Part shown: positions 45,155 through 55,999 of the stretch, one piece after another | How positions within the stretch are numbered: the first letter of the stretch is position 1 | Layout: each line of letters begins with the position of its first letter | Source of the DNA: Silurus meridionalis | Lineage: Eukaryota > Chordata > Actinopteri > Siluriformes > Siluridae | Reading direction: 5' to 3' | Length of the DNA stretch: 64,000 nucleotides | NCBI RefSeq assembly: GCF_014805685.1 | Contig: NC_060904.1 | Coordinates: 12,775,811-12,839,810, forward strand | Notes under the pieces: model-generated | What the model was told of the DNA's origin: nothing | Seen by the model: only the letters and a program-made list of their open reading frames with translations | The model's database searches: none | Made by a program: the position numbers and the translations under genes

Positions 45155-46012
45155 ACTTAGTGGCCCTGAGGGTTAGTAACTCCTAAATCGTCAGCCCCAG
45201 AGCTGAATCCCTCGTCCATCTCTCATAGCAGGTCAGCCTGGTATACCTGCAACACACTCATCGTGTGGAGGCAACCCCCGGTCTGACTTACTGCCGTGTA
45301 AGCCCTACCTACTAGAGCCGAAGTGGCTTTTGTAGGCGATCCCGGAGCCTTCAGCGATGCATCACCTGGGGAGAGATAGCCAGCTAGCGTCTATTCAACC
45401 CTGGGCATCTGCCCATAGCCGCACTCCCTGAACCCTACTATATTTGCTTATAGCGAATGCGGGGCAAAGGTATGGGCTGCATATGGGGTCTCCCAGAAAG
45501 AAGACACTTTGGTGTGTAGGTCGGGAAAGAACGATAGGCCCCAGGGTGGAAGCTGTGTTGCAGGACACAGGAAAATCTCATTCAGCTTCATTCAGAGCGC
45601 TCTCCGGAAGTGCATAGCCACACGGCTAAAAATGCTAACAGTTGACTCCCTCGAGAGCCGACTAAGCATGCTCCTAAGCTAAGCAAACAACACATTGGCT
45701 GCAAATATCCCCCCCTTGAATGAAGCGGGGCAAGAAAGAACATGCAGTTGGAATTCTGCTTAAATTTAAAGCTCATGGCTGCACAGTTTCACATACAAAG
45801 CGCTTACCTGAACAACTAAAGCGGATGTAGCTGCCATCACGCTCCTATTTTGTAGCTTCCTGGTTTGCACGACATTCCTGGTTTCCAGTGACGTCACAGC
45901 TGCCTATTGGCCAGATTTTACGCATGATTCAGAGCGTGAACAACGCGAGGCATTCCCAAAGCGTTTTCAACGGAGCTCAAGTTCCTGAAAGGGAACTTAG
46001 TCTTTCGCTGAG
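44395..46012 (-). mobile_element. DIRS-type retrotransposon, 3'-truncated
   Basis: The element reads on the minus strand from about 46012. Its left terminus, GTTCCCTTTCAGGAACTTGA on the minus strand, is like fish DIRS ends and contains a small palindrome. A 0.8-kb decayed gag-like part follows, then the RT relic (44395-45154). RNase H, methyltransferase and tyrosine recombinase parts are absent because the copy stops near 44395. Local GC is visibly higher than the flanks. Confidence 0.8.
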
Positions 46013-46700
46013 ACAAGCTGCACAAAAGTGTTCAGTCATTTATTAGGTGCTTAAATGAATGCCATCTTGACTAAGTATTTAAAGCAAGTGAATGATTCCA
46101 ATGGTTTCAGACATATATGTAGTTTCACCTACTTACAAATTTCATTGTGATGAACGTTTACCTCTGCAAGTATGCATCTGTACCTTAATTTGTTTTTTAA
46201 GCAAACCCAGCATTACGCCATCTCCAGAGAAGTTATATGACTGCACATGCCTGCGTAAAACTGTCAGACAGAAGCAATTCAGAAATAGTCGAGAAGCCAC
46301 AGGAGTGTATATAGGTGTCAAGAGTGTGTCATGGGAACTAACTCAATATTTGCGGGGCCTTTCCCTCTCGGCTCTGAGAGGTGTGTCAAAACCCAACACA
46401 CCCACTGGCAGCAGAAGATTAATGTCTTCTTCAGGGAAAGAAAGAGAAGGCATGAAGGAAAGGGAGAGATGATCGTGCTGCACCGTACCACCAAACCAAG
46501 CGTAATAAAATTTGAGCTTGCATGGAGACTGGTGGGAGTTAATTATCTTTAAAGATGAGGGCATTTAATTAAGGGAAAAAATATTCTCAGGGCTGTACAC
46601 AATTTCACAATCTTTGAGGAATTAATTTTTTTTCCCTTTAATAATATTATCAACATAATCCAAATTAAATGTTCATTTAAGAAATAATAATAATAAAAAA
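46013..46700. other. Unrecognised sequence
   Basis: A plus-strand ORF of 126 codons (46092-46472) has no recognised domain and no splice or promoter support. The downstream 46620-46710 is A/T low complexity. Confidence 0.35.
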
Positions 46701-46739
46701 ATAATAACTTAAAAATCTATTAGTATTTTGTAATTTCCC

Positions 46740-47550
46740 ATTTTAGTGTAAAGACATTTTGTACGTTCAAGCTTGCATGAAATCCAACAATCAAATGAGT
46801 TCACAATTCTTGAGAGCATCCGCTAATGCTCCTGAATGTCTCCATGCATGACAGTCAGCATTCCATAATCTACTTTGGTCTTAAATAGTTGGTGAAATGG
46901 TTTTGAGGTGTGTTTTGGGCCATTATCCTGCTGCACTTTGATTCCCCCTGTGCAAAGATCCAAACCAGAGGGGATATAGTGTCTTTGAAGAATGGAGTGG
47001 TGCTTGTCTTTTGTCAGCGTAGGCAAAAACACCCCCAGATTCAATTATTCCCACCACTATGGTTCAATGTTCTTTTGATACTTTGTAGTATCAGTCACTT
47101 ACACCCCTTCTAATAATGCCATAACACAGAAACTTGGATTTTGCAATAAATAGTACTGTATTCCAGTCATCTACTGTGAAACTTTTGTATTTTTGAACCC
47201 ATGCCAAGCATTTTGCCGCAATTACCTTTCTATAAAGTCGTTTAGAGACTGTTACTTTGTCCTATGAGACCCATAGCCAGTCACTCTAGATTTTGTAAAT
47301 TTTTCATGCTCCAAACTTCATGTATTCATCTACTTTTGTGTTGGCATAATCACATTTGGTCTGCCTGATTATGGTTTGGAGACAAATAACCCAGTTTTGG
47401 CATATTATTTGATTTCCATGCACTGCTCTTCTTTGCTTGAAAAAACTATTTAACTTCTGGCACATCCACTTCGTACTGATGCCATATTTTCTATTGGCAC
47501 CATGCTGCACAGTGAATGTTCTGCTGACAAAAAAAGGGAAAAAGCTATAA
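46740..47550 (-). mobile_element. Tc1-like family G relic with transposase
   Basis: On the minus strand 46823-47044 reads GVFLPTLTKDKHHSILQRHY and KVQQDNGPKHTSKPFHQLF. The latter is the second catalytic Asp block (QQDNDPKHTS). The antisense text between 47100 and 47550 keeps the order of the upstream coding region without an open frame. The third catalytic residue would lie before 46860 and is lost. Ends are not defined. Confidence 0.7.
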
Positions 47551-47589
47551 AAAGTGTACAATGGCTGCAAATGTCTGCATTAAAAAAAA

Positions 47590-47830
47590 AAAAAAAGTTA
47601 TTGATAAGCAGATCAAATCCACTTGAGTGTTGTCTTGAGTGCCAACCACATAAGGATGGGTTCCCTCTGGTTCCTCTCAATGTTTCTTCTACAATTGCCA
47701 CTTGCTTGTTTATTAGGGATAAACTTAAAATTATGAGGAACAAACTTGTTTTATACAACTTTATAACCTCTTTATCTCTGTAAAGCTGCTTTGAGACAAA
47801 GTCTTTAGCACAAATTAATTGAAGTCCAAT
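47590..47830 (+). mobile_element. Degenerate L2-A LINE 3' end
   Basis: ACATAAGGATGGGTTCCCTC, TGGTTCCTCTCAATGTTTCT and GTAAAGCTGCTTTGAGACAA are the L2-A 3' region with an internal deletion. The CTATACAAATAAA end is degraded. Confidence 0.75.
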
Positions 47831-47888
47831 TTCAGAAAAGTGTTTCCTTGCTTTTCACTAGTGCAAGATTTTATATACAGTATGCACA

Positions 47889-49085
47889 TTATATTGGCAA
47901 AGGTTTGTAGAAACTTCACTATGAGATTTGTACCATAATTTCCGGACTATAAAGCGCACCCATATATAAACCGCAACAAATTTTTATTTTAAACATAAAT
48001 TAAGCCGCACCTGTGTATAAACGAATGAAAAACTAATGAACTTTACACAGGCTTTAACGAAAGACAGTGTTTGTAACACGGTGTATTGGGTGAAATATGT
48101 TGTGGCTCCTTTAAGAGCAGAGCGGTATTTTGGGAATAGCCTGCCACCGCATTTTTCCACTATTACTGCATGTGTGCAAGACCGAGGAATATGTCCTTAT
48201 TATTTTTTGATGCTCATTTCTAAGTTTCTTTGACTAACCCGTAACGCTGTTGCCAAGAAAAATAAAAAAGCACGAGTTTTGGAAACCTGTCTGTGCTTAT
48301 ATGATTTCTGTTACAACTGGAGTTAGCAAGCTCTCCCTTCACCCAGACTCAACGCACTACAACGGCTTGTATCTAAACAGTAGCCTACCAAGAAAGTCAT
48401 TGTTCACTCTCTTCCTCCTTCCTTTCACAACTATTTCTCTCGGGAGTTTATCTTTTGGCCTCGTCGTGCGTATAAAAAAACCCTTTTTTCTCAGAACACA
48501 GGTGAGGTGCGTTTTTTCATTTCCGTTTGGAAATTTCATTGGTCTAATGTTATGGGTCTCAGTTTTTTGGCTTGAAGTTTGTGAAACGGGAAAAACCCAG
48601 GAAAAATTAATAAATAAGCCGCTTCGTTGTTTAAACCGCGGGGTTCAAAACGTGGGAAAAAAGTAGCGGCTTATAGTCCGAAAAATACGGTATGTGCTTT
48701 TTGAACACCCGTTTTCACTTTTATTCAATATTTTACTGTAGTAATATGGTCATTCCTCTAAGCAGATTAAACTAGACTTTTGGAGATTTGTGCTCATTTA
48801 ATTACAAGGGTGTAAGCGAATTCATGTATTAATGTAGGGTGAGGAGGCCTTGGTCCAATTCATGCCAAAGGTGTTTAATAGGGTTGAGACCAGAGCTCTA
48901 TAGCAGGCCACTCAAATCATATCTTCATTGAGCTCACTTTATACATGGGGCATTGTCATGTCTCCTAGTTGAAGTGAAGGGAAAATTTCATGCTACAACA
49001 TTCGATACATCATTCTATACAATTGTGAGCCTCAAGAACCGCAAAAGTTTAGTGTCTCAATAATTTAGTCCATAATCTATTTACC
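47889..49085 (-). mobile_element. Tc1-like family E, split by a 758-bp TIR element
   Basis: TATATTGGCAAAGGTTTGTA is the family E end; the copy breaks at 47932 and resumes at 48691 with TGTGCTTTTTGAACACCC. Then GGAGATTTGTGCTCATTTAA, TAGGGTGAGGAGGCC, GGTGTTTAATAGGGTTGAGA and GCAGGCCACTCAAATC run in family order. The catalytic half is missing. Confidence 0.78.
47933..48690. mobile_element. 758-bp non-autonomous DNA transposon, TA-flanked
   Basis: The left end CCATAATTTCCGGACTATAA is inverted by the right end TTATAGTCCGAAAAATACGG, about 27 bp with several mismatches, and TA flanks both sides. The AAAGCGCAC/AGCGGCTTA subterminal motifs occur in a widespread animal repeat. The longest internal ORF (48250-48666) has no transposase motif, so the element must have relied on another source of enzyme. 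The TA duplication points to the Tc1/mariner superfamily. Confidence 0.8.
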
Positions 49086-49644
49086 CTTGTAAGTAGTAAA
49101 AAACTAACAATTTGTAGTGTGTCTTTTGATTCACTTAAAAAAAAAAAAGATGTAATTTTCCATCCAAACCATGATTGAGTTTTCACTCCATGTCCTGCTT
49201 CATTCCATAACTTACATTAATCACTATTACCTGTTTCCTGTTACAGTCCAATATCCCCTTTTTTTTTTAAACAGTTCACTCACTTTACTTTTTTGCCACG
49301 TTCCAAAGACATTAGCGTATGTGTTGGTCATGCTTAATTTTGCATCTTCAAATAAAATGTACTATTCTGTTTAGCCTACAATTACCTCCTTTCTTCAGGA
49401 TATTCAGGCAATCAAAGTACATTTTTACACATTAGTGAAAATCTATACCTGCTATTCAGCATATCGATCTCTCGCCTAATACTTGTGAATAATGTGATAT
49501 GATGAGCAAGACGTCTTTTTGCAGAAAGCACTATCGATTATTCTCTGGCGGACAGCCTCGAGACGGCTCTTCCAAATCACTGAATCATTGAATTTTTACC
49601 CTACAAATAATTATAATAATATTTTGGTATTATTATATTTCATC
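49086..49644. other. Unrecognised sequence
   Basis: No gene or known repeat is recognised. Confidence 0.3.
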
Positions 49645-51015
49645 TGTCGTCATTTTCTCTTTTCTTACCCATGGAAAGAAATTGGAAGAGAAAGAAGACA
49701 AAGAGAAACCATAAGAGGTTGGTGAAACAAAATTGGGATCGGCAGAGAGATAAGAAAAGTAGGCAGGAGTACAAGGAAATGCGGCAGCAGGTGAAGAGGG
49801 ATGTGGCAAAAGCAAAGAAAAAGGCATATGAGGAGCTGTATGAGAAGTTGTACACTAAAAAAGAAGAAGATGCCTGAGAAAAGGAGAAGGAGTGTGCTGG
49901 TACCGATCTTTAAGAATAAGGGAGATGTGCAGACCTGCAGTAACTACAGGGGAATTAAGTTGATCAGTCACACCATTAAGTTATGGGAAAGAGTAGTGGA
50001 AGCCAGGCTGAGAGAAGAAGTGACCATCTGTAAGCAAAAGTATGGTTTCATGCCGAGGAAGAGCACCACAGATGCATTATTTGCTTTGAGAATGTTAATG
50101 GAGAAGTATAGAGAAGGACAGAAGGAGTTGCATTGTGTGTTTGTGGATTTAGAGAAAGCGTATGACAGGGTGCCAAGAGAGGAGTTGTGGTATTGTATGA
50201 GAAAGTATGGTGTGGCAGAAAAGTATATGAGGGTGGTGCAAGACATGTATGAGGACAGTGTGACTGCAGTGAAGTGTGCAGCAAGAATGACAGACTGGTT
50301 CAAGGTGAAGGTTGGACTGCATCAAGGATCGGTTCTGAGCCCTTTTTTGTTTGCAGTAGTGATGGACAGGTTCACCGACGAGGTAAGGCAGGAGTCTCCA
50401 TGGACTATGATGTTTGCAGATGATTCTGTGATTTGTGGTGAGAGACGGGAGCAGGTTGAGGTATGAACTGGAGAGAAGGAGAATGAAAGTCAGTAGGAGT
50501 AAGAGTGGAGTACATGTGTGTAAATGTGAGGAAGGGAAACGGAGTGGTGCAGCTGCAGGGAGAAGAGGTGGAGAAGGTGGAGAAGTTCAGGTACCTGGGG
50601 TCAACAGTGCAAAGTAATGGAGAGTGTGTTATAAGTAAGAGTAAAGGGAAAAATGTATAGGACTGTGGTAAAACCTGCTATGTTGTATGGTTTAGAGACA
50701 GTGGCATTGAGTAAAAGACAGGAGGTGGAGCTGCAGGTAGCAGAGTTGAAAGCTTTTTATTGGAAATGATGGGGTTGGACAGGATTAGGAACAAGTTTAT
50801 TAAAGGGCATGTAGGACGTTTTGGAGACAAGGTGAGGGAGGCTAGATTGAGATGATTAGGACATGTGCAGAGGAGGGACATGGGGTATATTTGTAGGAGA
50901 ATGCTGAGGATGGAGCCTCTAAGCAGGAAGAGAAGTGTAAGGCCAAGAAAGGGTTTATGGATATAGTGAGGTAAGACATACAGGTAGTTGCTTTAAAAGA
51001 GGCAGATGTAGAGGA
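49645..51015 (+). mobile_element. RTE-like LINE, truncated at both ends
   Basis: A non-LTR retrotransposon copy that begins in the linker between endonuclease and RT and runs through RT to near the C-terminus. The end GGTTTATGGATATAGTGAGG and CAGGTAGTTGCTTTAAAAG matches 12000-12060. Its final GATCCGCTGTGGCGACC-type tail is missing here. The endonuclease domain is not seen. Clade placement as RTE-like is from memory of related fish proteins and is less certain than the LINE call. Confidence 0.85.
49671..50990 (+). pseudogene. RTE-like LINE reverse transcriptase, longest TE ORF here
   Basis: An open frame of about 220 codons (49801-50466) carries NYRGIKLISHTIKLWERVVE, KQKYGFMPRKSTTDALFALR, VFVDLEKAYDRVPREELW, VGLHQGSVLSPFLFAVVMD and MMFADDSV. 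These are RT fingers, palm and the FADD active site (50413-50424). The upstream frame at 49671 reads KEMRQQVKRDVAKAKKKAYE, the linker, and the join between them lacks about 100 residues. After 50466 the frame breaks; KMYRTVVKPAMLYGLETV and QEVELQVAELKAF remain of the C-terminal region. Better kept than other LINEs here, but not intact. Confidence 0.88.
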
Positions 51016-52109
51016 CAGAATTGTCCTCTACACATTCCAGTTTAATAAGAACGTGAGCAAGGGGATTGAAATAATTTTTGGTAAAAACTTTTCTTTTTAA
51101 TATTGCAAACTGGTCATTGCTTGGATCTTAAGTTACAGTTGTGATAGCAGAGAAAAAAACAGCCTGATTAAAATTTCTCACTTTCTTGACTCTAATAAAG
51201 GCATGATTTTGCCTCTCAGTGTTTCTGGTGAGGAGGCTTTCAGGGTAGAACTTTATAATTTTAGATAATTATTTTGCAGATAATTTTAAAGACAAACATA
51301 CAAACAAACAAAACACTAAATAATTAGATGAAAGGCAAGAACTATAATCTGACACATGAACAGTAAAGACCATGAATGGGAAACACAAGACAAGCTGAAA
51401 TATGCAAGACTTACACATGCGCACTAAAAACATGATACAGGTGCAAATAGTCATGTAACATGAAAGACAGAAGTGCATAAAGTTTTTGAGTTTAACTCTA
51501 AACATAGAAAAATACATTTGCAGTCATATGAATTCATTATATATGCTCTGTGACTTTACTAGTTTTTAATAGATAATTAGTTAACTGGACACACTAGACC
51601 CAACCCAGCATGTATAAAACTTAAAAAAAAAAAAAAGATTTCATTTAGATACATCATGCCATTTTCTGTATCGTCTTCTCATAGTTTAACAACTTAAATT
51701 AGAAGTTTTAATCTCAATTTTTAAACACAGACCTCATTAAGCCTTGCTTTGTACCATGTTCTATTCGTCAATCGCTGAAAATTCAGGAAAAGCATTAATC
51801 AAGACATTTTTCTGAACACCCAGTTTGTGGAATGAACTTTTCCTTGCTTTCAGCTTGAACGTTTTGCAGCTTGCAAATAATTGCACATTGTCTTTTATAG
51901 TAATGGAGATGCATTGTTCTTTTTCTCTCTTTTTTTTTCTCCATTCTCAGTGGTGTGCAAGTATTTCTAATGTTGAACATATAGACTTCCTACAAAAAAG
52001 TGCATGTTTTTGATTATTCTAAAATAAAACTCCCAGAAAGTCCAAAAGGCAGTATTTTGAAAAGATACAATGCAGATGCAATTGAATACATTATGATTTT
52101 GTTTGTGTG

Positions 52110-52112
<3 letters not shown>
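51016..52112. other. Unrecognised AT-rich sequence
   Basis: About 1.1 kb without a recognised gene or repeat. Confidence 0.35.
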
Positions 52113-52165
<53 letters not shown>

Positions 52166-52196
52166 CATACATGTATATATACACACACACACACAC
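52113..52196. repeat. Compound TA and CA microsatellite
   Basis: About 22 TA units grade through CATA motifs into a short CA run. It ends exactly at a Tc1-D terminus. Confidence 0.93.
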
Positions 52197-52279
52197 AGGT
52201 GCATCTCAATACATTAGAATATCATTGAAAAGCTTATTTATTTTAGTAATACAATACAAGAAGTGAAGCTTGTATACAC
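52197..52279 (+). mobile_element. Tc1-like family D, terminal fragment
   Basis: CAGGTGCATCTCAATACATT, AGAATATCATTGAAAAGC and AAGAAGTGAAGCTTGTATA give about 80 bp of the family D end, like 9744 onward. The rest has been replaced by hAT sequence. Confidence 0.8.
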
Positions 52280-52603
52280 AAAAGCACTCCATTAAACTAC
52301 ACCATTTTCACATGGTGAGGAAATACAGTTTTTGACTGATGTTTGCCTTCATCCGTGACACCAGTGTGTTTTCTTTTCACATGCTTGTGCATCAGTGTGG
52401 TATTTCCATGCCACACAAGCTTTGCTTTGCATCACTTAAAGGTTTTCATTGTTGCGTTTAATATAAAATGCTTCCACGCCTTGGATGACTTGGGACGCAT
52501 ACTTGTTCTTGCTGCTGGTTGACCCTGTACTGTCTGCCATTTTCCAAAGAGGCTGTAACGAATTTCATTATCGATTAGTATCAATTAGTTGTTGCAGCCT
52601 TAG
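52280..52603 (-). mobile_element. hAT-type terminal fragment
   Basis: The right part ATCGATTAGTATCAATTAGT and TGTTGCAGCCTTA resembles the fish hAT end with ATCGATTAGTTGTTGCAGCCC. GTACTGTCTGCCATTTTCC and GTTGCGTTTAATATAAAATG lie inside it. No target duplication is visible, and the left end is truncated against Tc1-D. Confidence 0.6.
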
Positions 52604-52985
52604 TTGTAAGCAGGAAAAAGGGCAAGTGTAAGGATTTGAGCAAGTTCGACAAACGCAAATTGTGATGAGCATCTCCAAAACTGCAGGTCTTGTGGGTTGT
52701 TCCTGATCTGCAGTGGTCAGTATCTATCAAAAGTGGTCCAAGGCAGGAACAGTGGTAAACCGGTGACAGGGTCATGGGCGGCTGAGGCTCATTCATGCCG
52801 TGTGGAGCGAAGGTTGGCCCATGTGGTCCGATCCAACAGACAAGCTTCTGGAGCTCAAATTGGTGAATAAGTTAATGCTGTTAATGCTTGAAATTCAGGA
52901 CTGTTTTGGCAGCAAAAGGGGGACCAACACAGTATTTAGCATGCAGGTCAATATGTAATGACTGGCTTGTCACTGTACAGGTACA
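52604..52985 (+). mobile_element. Tc1-like family C, internally deleted
   Basis: TTGAGCAAGTTCGACAAACG, GCATCTCCAAAACTGCAGG, AAAAGTGGTCCAAGGCAGG and GTGGTCCGATCCAACAGAC carry the DNA-binding part. Without the catalytic core the sequence jumps to GACTGTTTTGGCAGCAAAAG and the terminus GGTCAATATGTAATGACTGG. The transposase middle and end are deleted. Confidence 0.82.
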
Positions 52986-54065
52986 TGATTTTAACGTTTT
53001 ATGTTTGTAACTACCATAGTCACACATGGTGTCTTGCAACAATTAGTCCAGCTGCCTTTTAACACGATTCATATCAAACAATCATGATTTCTTTCAATTT
53101 TATATGAACTTTATATTAAGTAATATAAGCAAGCCAGACATGTTGATCAGAATCCAACATTTGTACAAGTTATTAGCGCTAGCTCTGATTACAGCATTGT
53201 CTATTTAATCAGTGCTGCATTTGGCATTCTCATGCAGAAAAGGAACATTGATCCAGTCCCAGTCTTATAAACAGATAGAACATGTACAATGCTGTACTCC
53301 AAACCCAGAACTCATTTAAGTCTAAACACCTTGGCAATTTGGTCAGTCATTAATACAATTATCCTAGTATTATAAACCTTCTATTTATCTCTATCATTTT
53401 ACAGAAGCTGTAAATACACTGATGAATACGCTGAAGAATGCTTAGAACATTATTTATACAAAGGTCAAAATTATTTACAGTAAACTAGTAATGTAAATGT
53501 TAGACTTTATTGGCAATATCCAATTGTGATATATCTGTGTGTGTGCATGTGCGCTTGTGCGTACCAGTGTATGTGTTAACCTTATCAGACACTCTTGGTT
53601 AATCTGGGATGGATCGTTAGCTCTTTTGTGGGCTATTATATTCACTCATTTTGTATTTTAAAGCTCTGGGAATAGAAACATGCACTGAATTGCTTTCAGA
53701 GCTATCTCGCAATGCGGCCAGGCCAGAAGTGCTTTTACCCAATTTACACATTAGCACAGCATGGAGTCAGACATCCATTTACACCCAGTAATGCTCTTCG
53801 AATAAGAGAAATGACGTGGACGGCGTGACTGGGACTGTGTGTCACTCACAATATGCTGCTCAGAGAATCTAGAGTGCACACAAGCGTTTTATTTGCGATC
53901 TTGGAATGGCATTCAGATAGTTATGTAAGGGTTTTATTTATTTCTTTATTTTAATAAACAAATGTATTTCCAGCTTCTTTTCATGTTCTTCTGTAAAAAA
54001 TTTATATCATAATGCATTGCCACAATTTAAGGCACAGCTTCACACAAGGGATTGAATGGTTGCCT
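52986..54065. other. Unrecognised sequence
   Basis: A GT-rich part lies at 53535-53575. No gene is supported. Confidence 0.35.
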
Positions 54066-54204
54066 GTTAATAAAGTCAGGTCAAGTAAATTTGTCATTTC
54101 AACTATATGCAACACAGTACACAGTAAAAAAACATGAATAAACACAAGATAACAGAGAACAATTAGAAAAAATTATTCAGACGTATATGCAGGCCATTAC
54201 ATGA
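54066..54204 (-). mobile_element. L2-B LINE 3' end, left part of a split copy
   Basis: GTCAGGTCAAGTAAATTTGT and ACACAGTACACAGTAAAAAA are the L2-B terminal region. It breaks off before the Tc1-I fragment. Confidence 0.7.
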
Positions 54205-54500
54205 ATTGCACAAGTTCTGGGCAGTTCTGGGTGTCCTTTGTTGTATTTTTCTTTTCATGATACGCCAAATGTTATTAAATGGTAACATTTCTGGACTGCA
54301 AGCAGGACAGTTCAACACCTGGACTCTTATACAACAAAGGAATCCTTTAATAATGAATGCAGTATTTAGTTAGCATTGTCTTGATCGAATATGCAAGGTC
54401 TTTCCTAAAAAAAAACGTTTTCTGGATGGAAGCATTTGTTGCACTAAAACTTTATTTACCGTTCAGCATTGATGGAGCCTTTGCAAATAGATATTAATAA
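54205..54500 (-). mobile_element. Tc1-like family I fragment inside the L2 copy
   Basis: GGTGTCCTTTGTTGTATTTT, CATGATACGCCAAATG, ACATTTCTGGACTGCAAGC and ATGCAAGGTCTTTCC are antisense family I transposase sequence, covering the SPDLxPIENIW block. The ends are not the element's termini. Confidence 0.72.
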
Positions 54501-54870
54501 ATACTGTTTATTTAAATGCAGGAATTTACAGCAAAAAATTGTGCAAATAATTGCAGTGAAAGTGTCTGTGATCAGTCTACTCTTTTATAATGGAGTTTGT
54601 TGGCTTGTGTTAAGAAACTGTGTAATGCTTCAGTTCTATTTTCCAGACAGCAGGAGGGTGAAGTGTGGGTGTGAGGGGCGTGTGTGGACAGCCACGATTC
54701 TTGTGTCTTTATGGATGCAGCTGCTGTGTAAATGTTCATGATCGAGGAAAGAGGGACCATGATGATCTTTTCAGCTGTCCTTTTTATCCTTTGTATTGTC
54801 TTACCAGTTGAGACGGTGCATTTCCCAAACCAGTCAGTGGTCATTGTGACAAGATTGATCATTGTATTGT
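54501..54870 (-). pseudogene. L2-B ORF2, C-terminal part
   Basis: On the minus strand 54862-54572 reads RIKRTAEKIIMVPLSSIMNI, YTAAASIKTQESWLSTHAPH and THTSPSCCLENRTEALHSF. This is the RTAEKIIGVxLPSIxDIY block and the downstream LLPSGRR-like region of L2 ORF2. The His-Thr run is short here, in contrast to the expanded GT tract at 31592. Catalytic parts lie beyond and are absent. Confidence 0.78.
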
Positions 54871-55955
54871 GCCCAAATTGTTATATGCAAATAGTGTATA
54901 AAAAAAAGGCTACATTTATATATAAATGATGTTAACATTCCCTTTCCTTAATGATATAGCAAGTCATCTCCACACATTAGCCACATTAGTCTAGTCATTA
55001 GTCATTAGTCATTGGTCACCAGAAATTTTTACAGAAATTACCAGCTTCTGTTCAGAGAATGAGCAAAGGCAGTGGCAGGCCATGCATTTCACACTTAGAC
55101 CTCAATCCACCCCTTAATACCATCATTATGACACCACAGCTATAGAAATCATCATAAAGAAACACAGTATAACAGAGTGCTGCATCAAAGACAGGTATCT
55201 AATGCAGTGAGAATAAATGCCATTTCTAAAGCAAGAAACCCAATGAACACAATTCAACAAGTCTCCTTTCATTGTAGCCACAGCTGCGCCACCATATACA
55301 TCATCTCTACCAGAAGCATCAATATTAGCCCCAATAAACAACCCTGGGTTTTCCGTACATTTTTGTCCCTTTTTCCATGAATTACAGGGATTTAAAATGA
55401 AGACCAATTATGTGTTTTTGTGCAAATTATTTGTGAAGGAACCATTGAACTGTTTTGGATGTCCACAAAATCCAGTTTTGATTAAAATGTCCATCTTGAA
55501 AATGACCTTGTAAGTACATATATATGTAACAAAATAATTTTTTTTCCTCTGTCAGCTATTGTGAAATTTAAAATCGGCTATTTAATTCACACTCCACACT
55601 CTGACTGGCACGCTTTCTGACCAGCTAATCACAGGACTTAAAAATGCTGACCTGACGTAATTGGGGGCCTGCTATAGGGGCCTCGGGGTGACCAAATCGC
55701 AGCCTGATTGGTAAAAGCAACATATACATTTGAACCTGCCGAATCTACGCACTGTTCAGACGTAAAGGAAAATTTAGCCAATGAAACAAATCTCGCTGAA
55801 ATAATGATTTTTTTTCCCCCAGTGCACACCGATGAGTCGATTCAAGAGTAGAAGAAGAGGCTCTTCAAATGCTATGACTGACATTTCTTAACAAAATGGT
55901 GCACTCAATTGAAAAGTAATAGGAGTTTTAAGAGCAGGAAATCTTCCTAAAGGGA
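54871..55955. other. Unrecognised sequence
   Basis: A tandem GTCATTA motif (ATTAGTCATTAGTCATTAGT at 54991) and a GC-richer part at 55640-55760 stand out. No gene or family is recognised. Confidence 0.35.
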
Positions 55956-55956
55956 A

Positions 55957-55957
<1 letters not shown>

Positions 55958-55997
<40 letters not shown>
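55958..55997. repeat. GT microsatellite
   Basis: About 19 GT units. Confidence 0.95.

Positions 55998-55999
<2 letters not shown>

Noticed and set aside
46092..46472. 126-codon ORF as an exon
   Set aside because: No recognisable domain, no partner exons, and overlapping ORFs in other frames and on the other strand of similar length. Chance is as likely.
48250..48666. 138-codon plus-strand ORF as a host gene
   Set aside because: It lies entirely inside the 758-bp TIR element, has no domain motif and uses low-complexity hydrophobic stretches.
52000..52266. ORFs with Ile-Tyr repeats as membrane proteins
   Set aside because: They are translations of the TA/CA microsatellite.
55640..55850. Promoter-like island next to a possible gene at 55.1-55.4 kb
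   Set aside because: No CpG cluster, TATA box with transcript support or coding exon could be shown.
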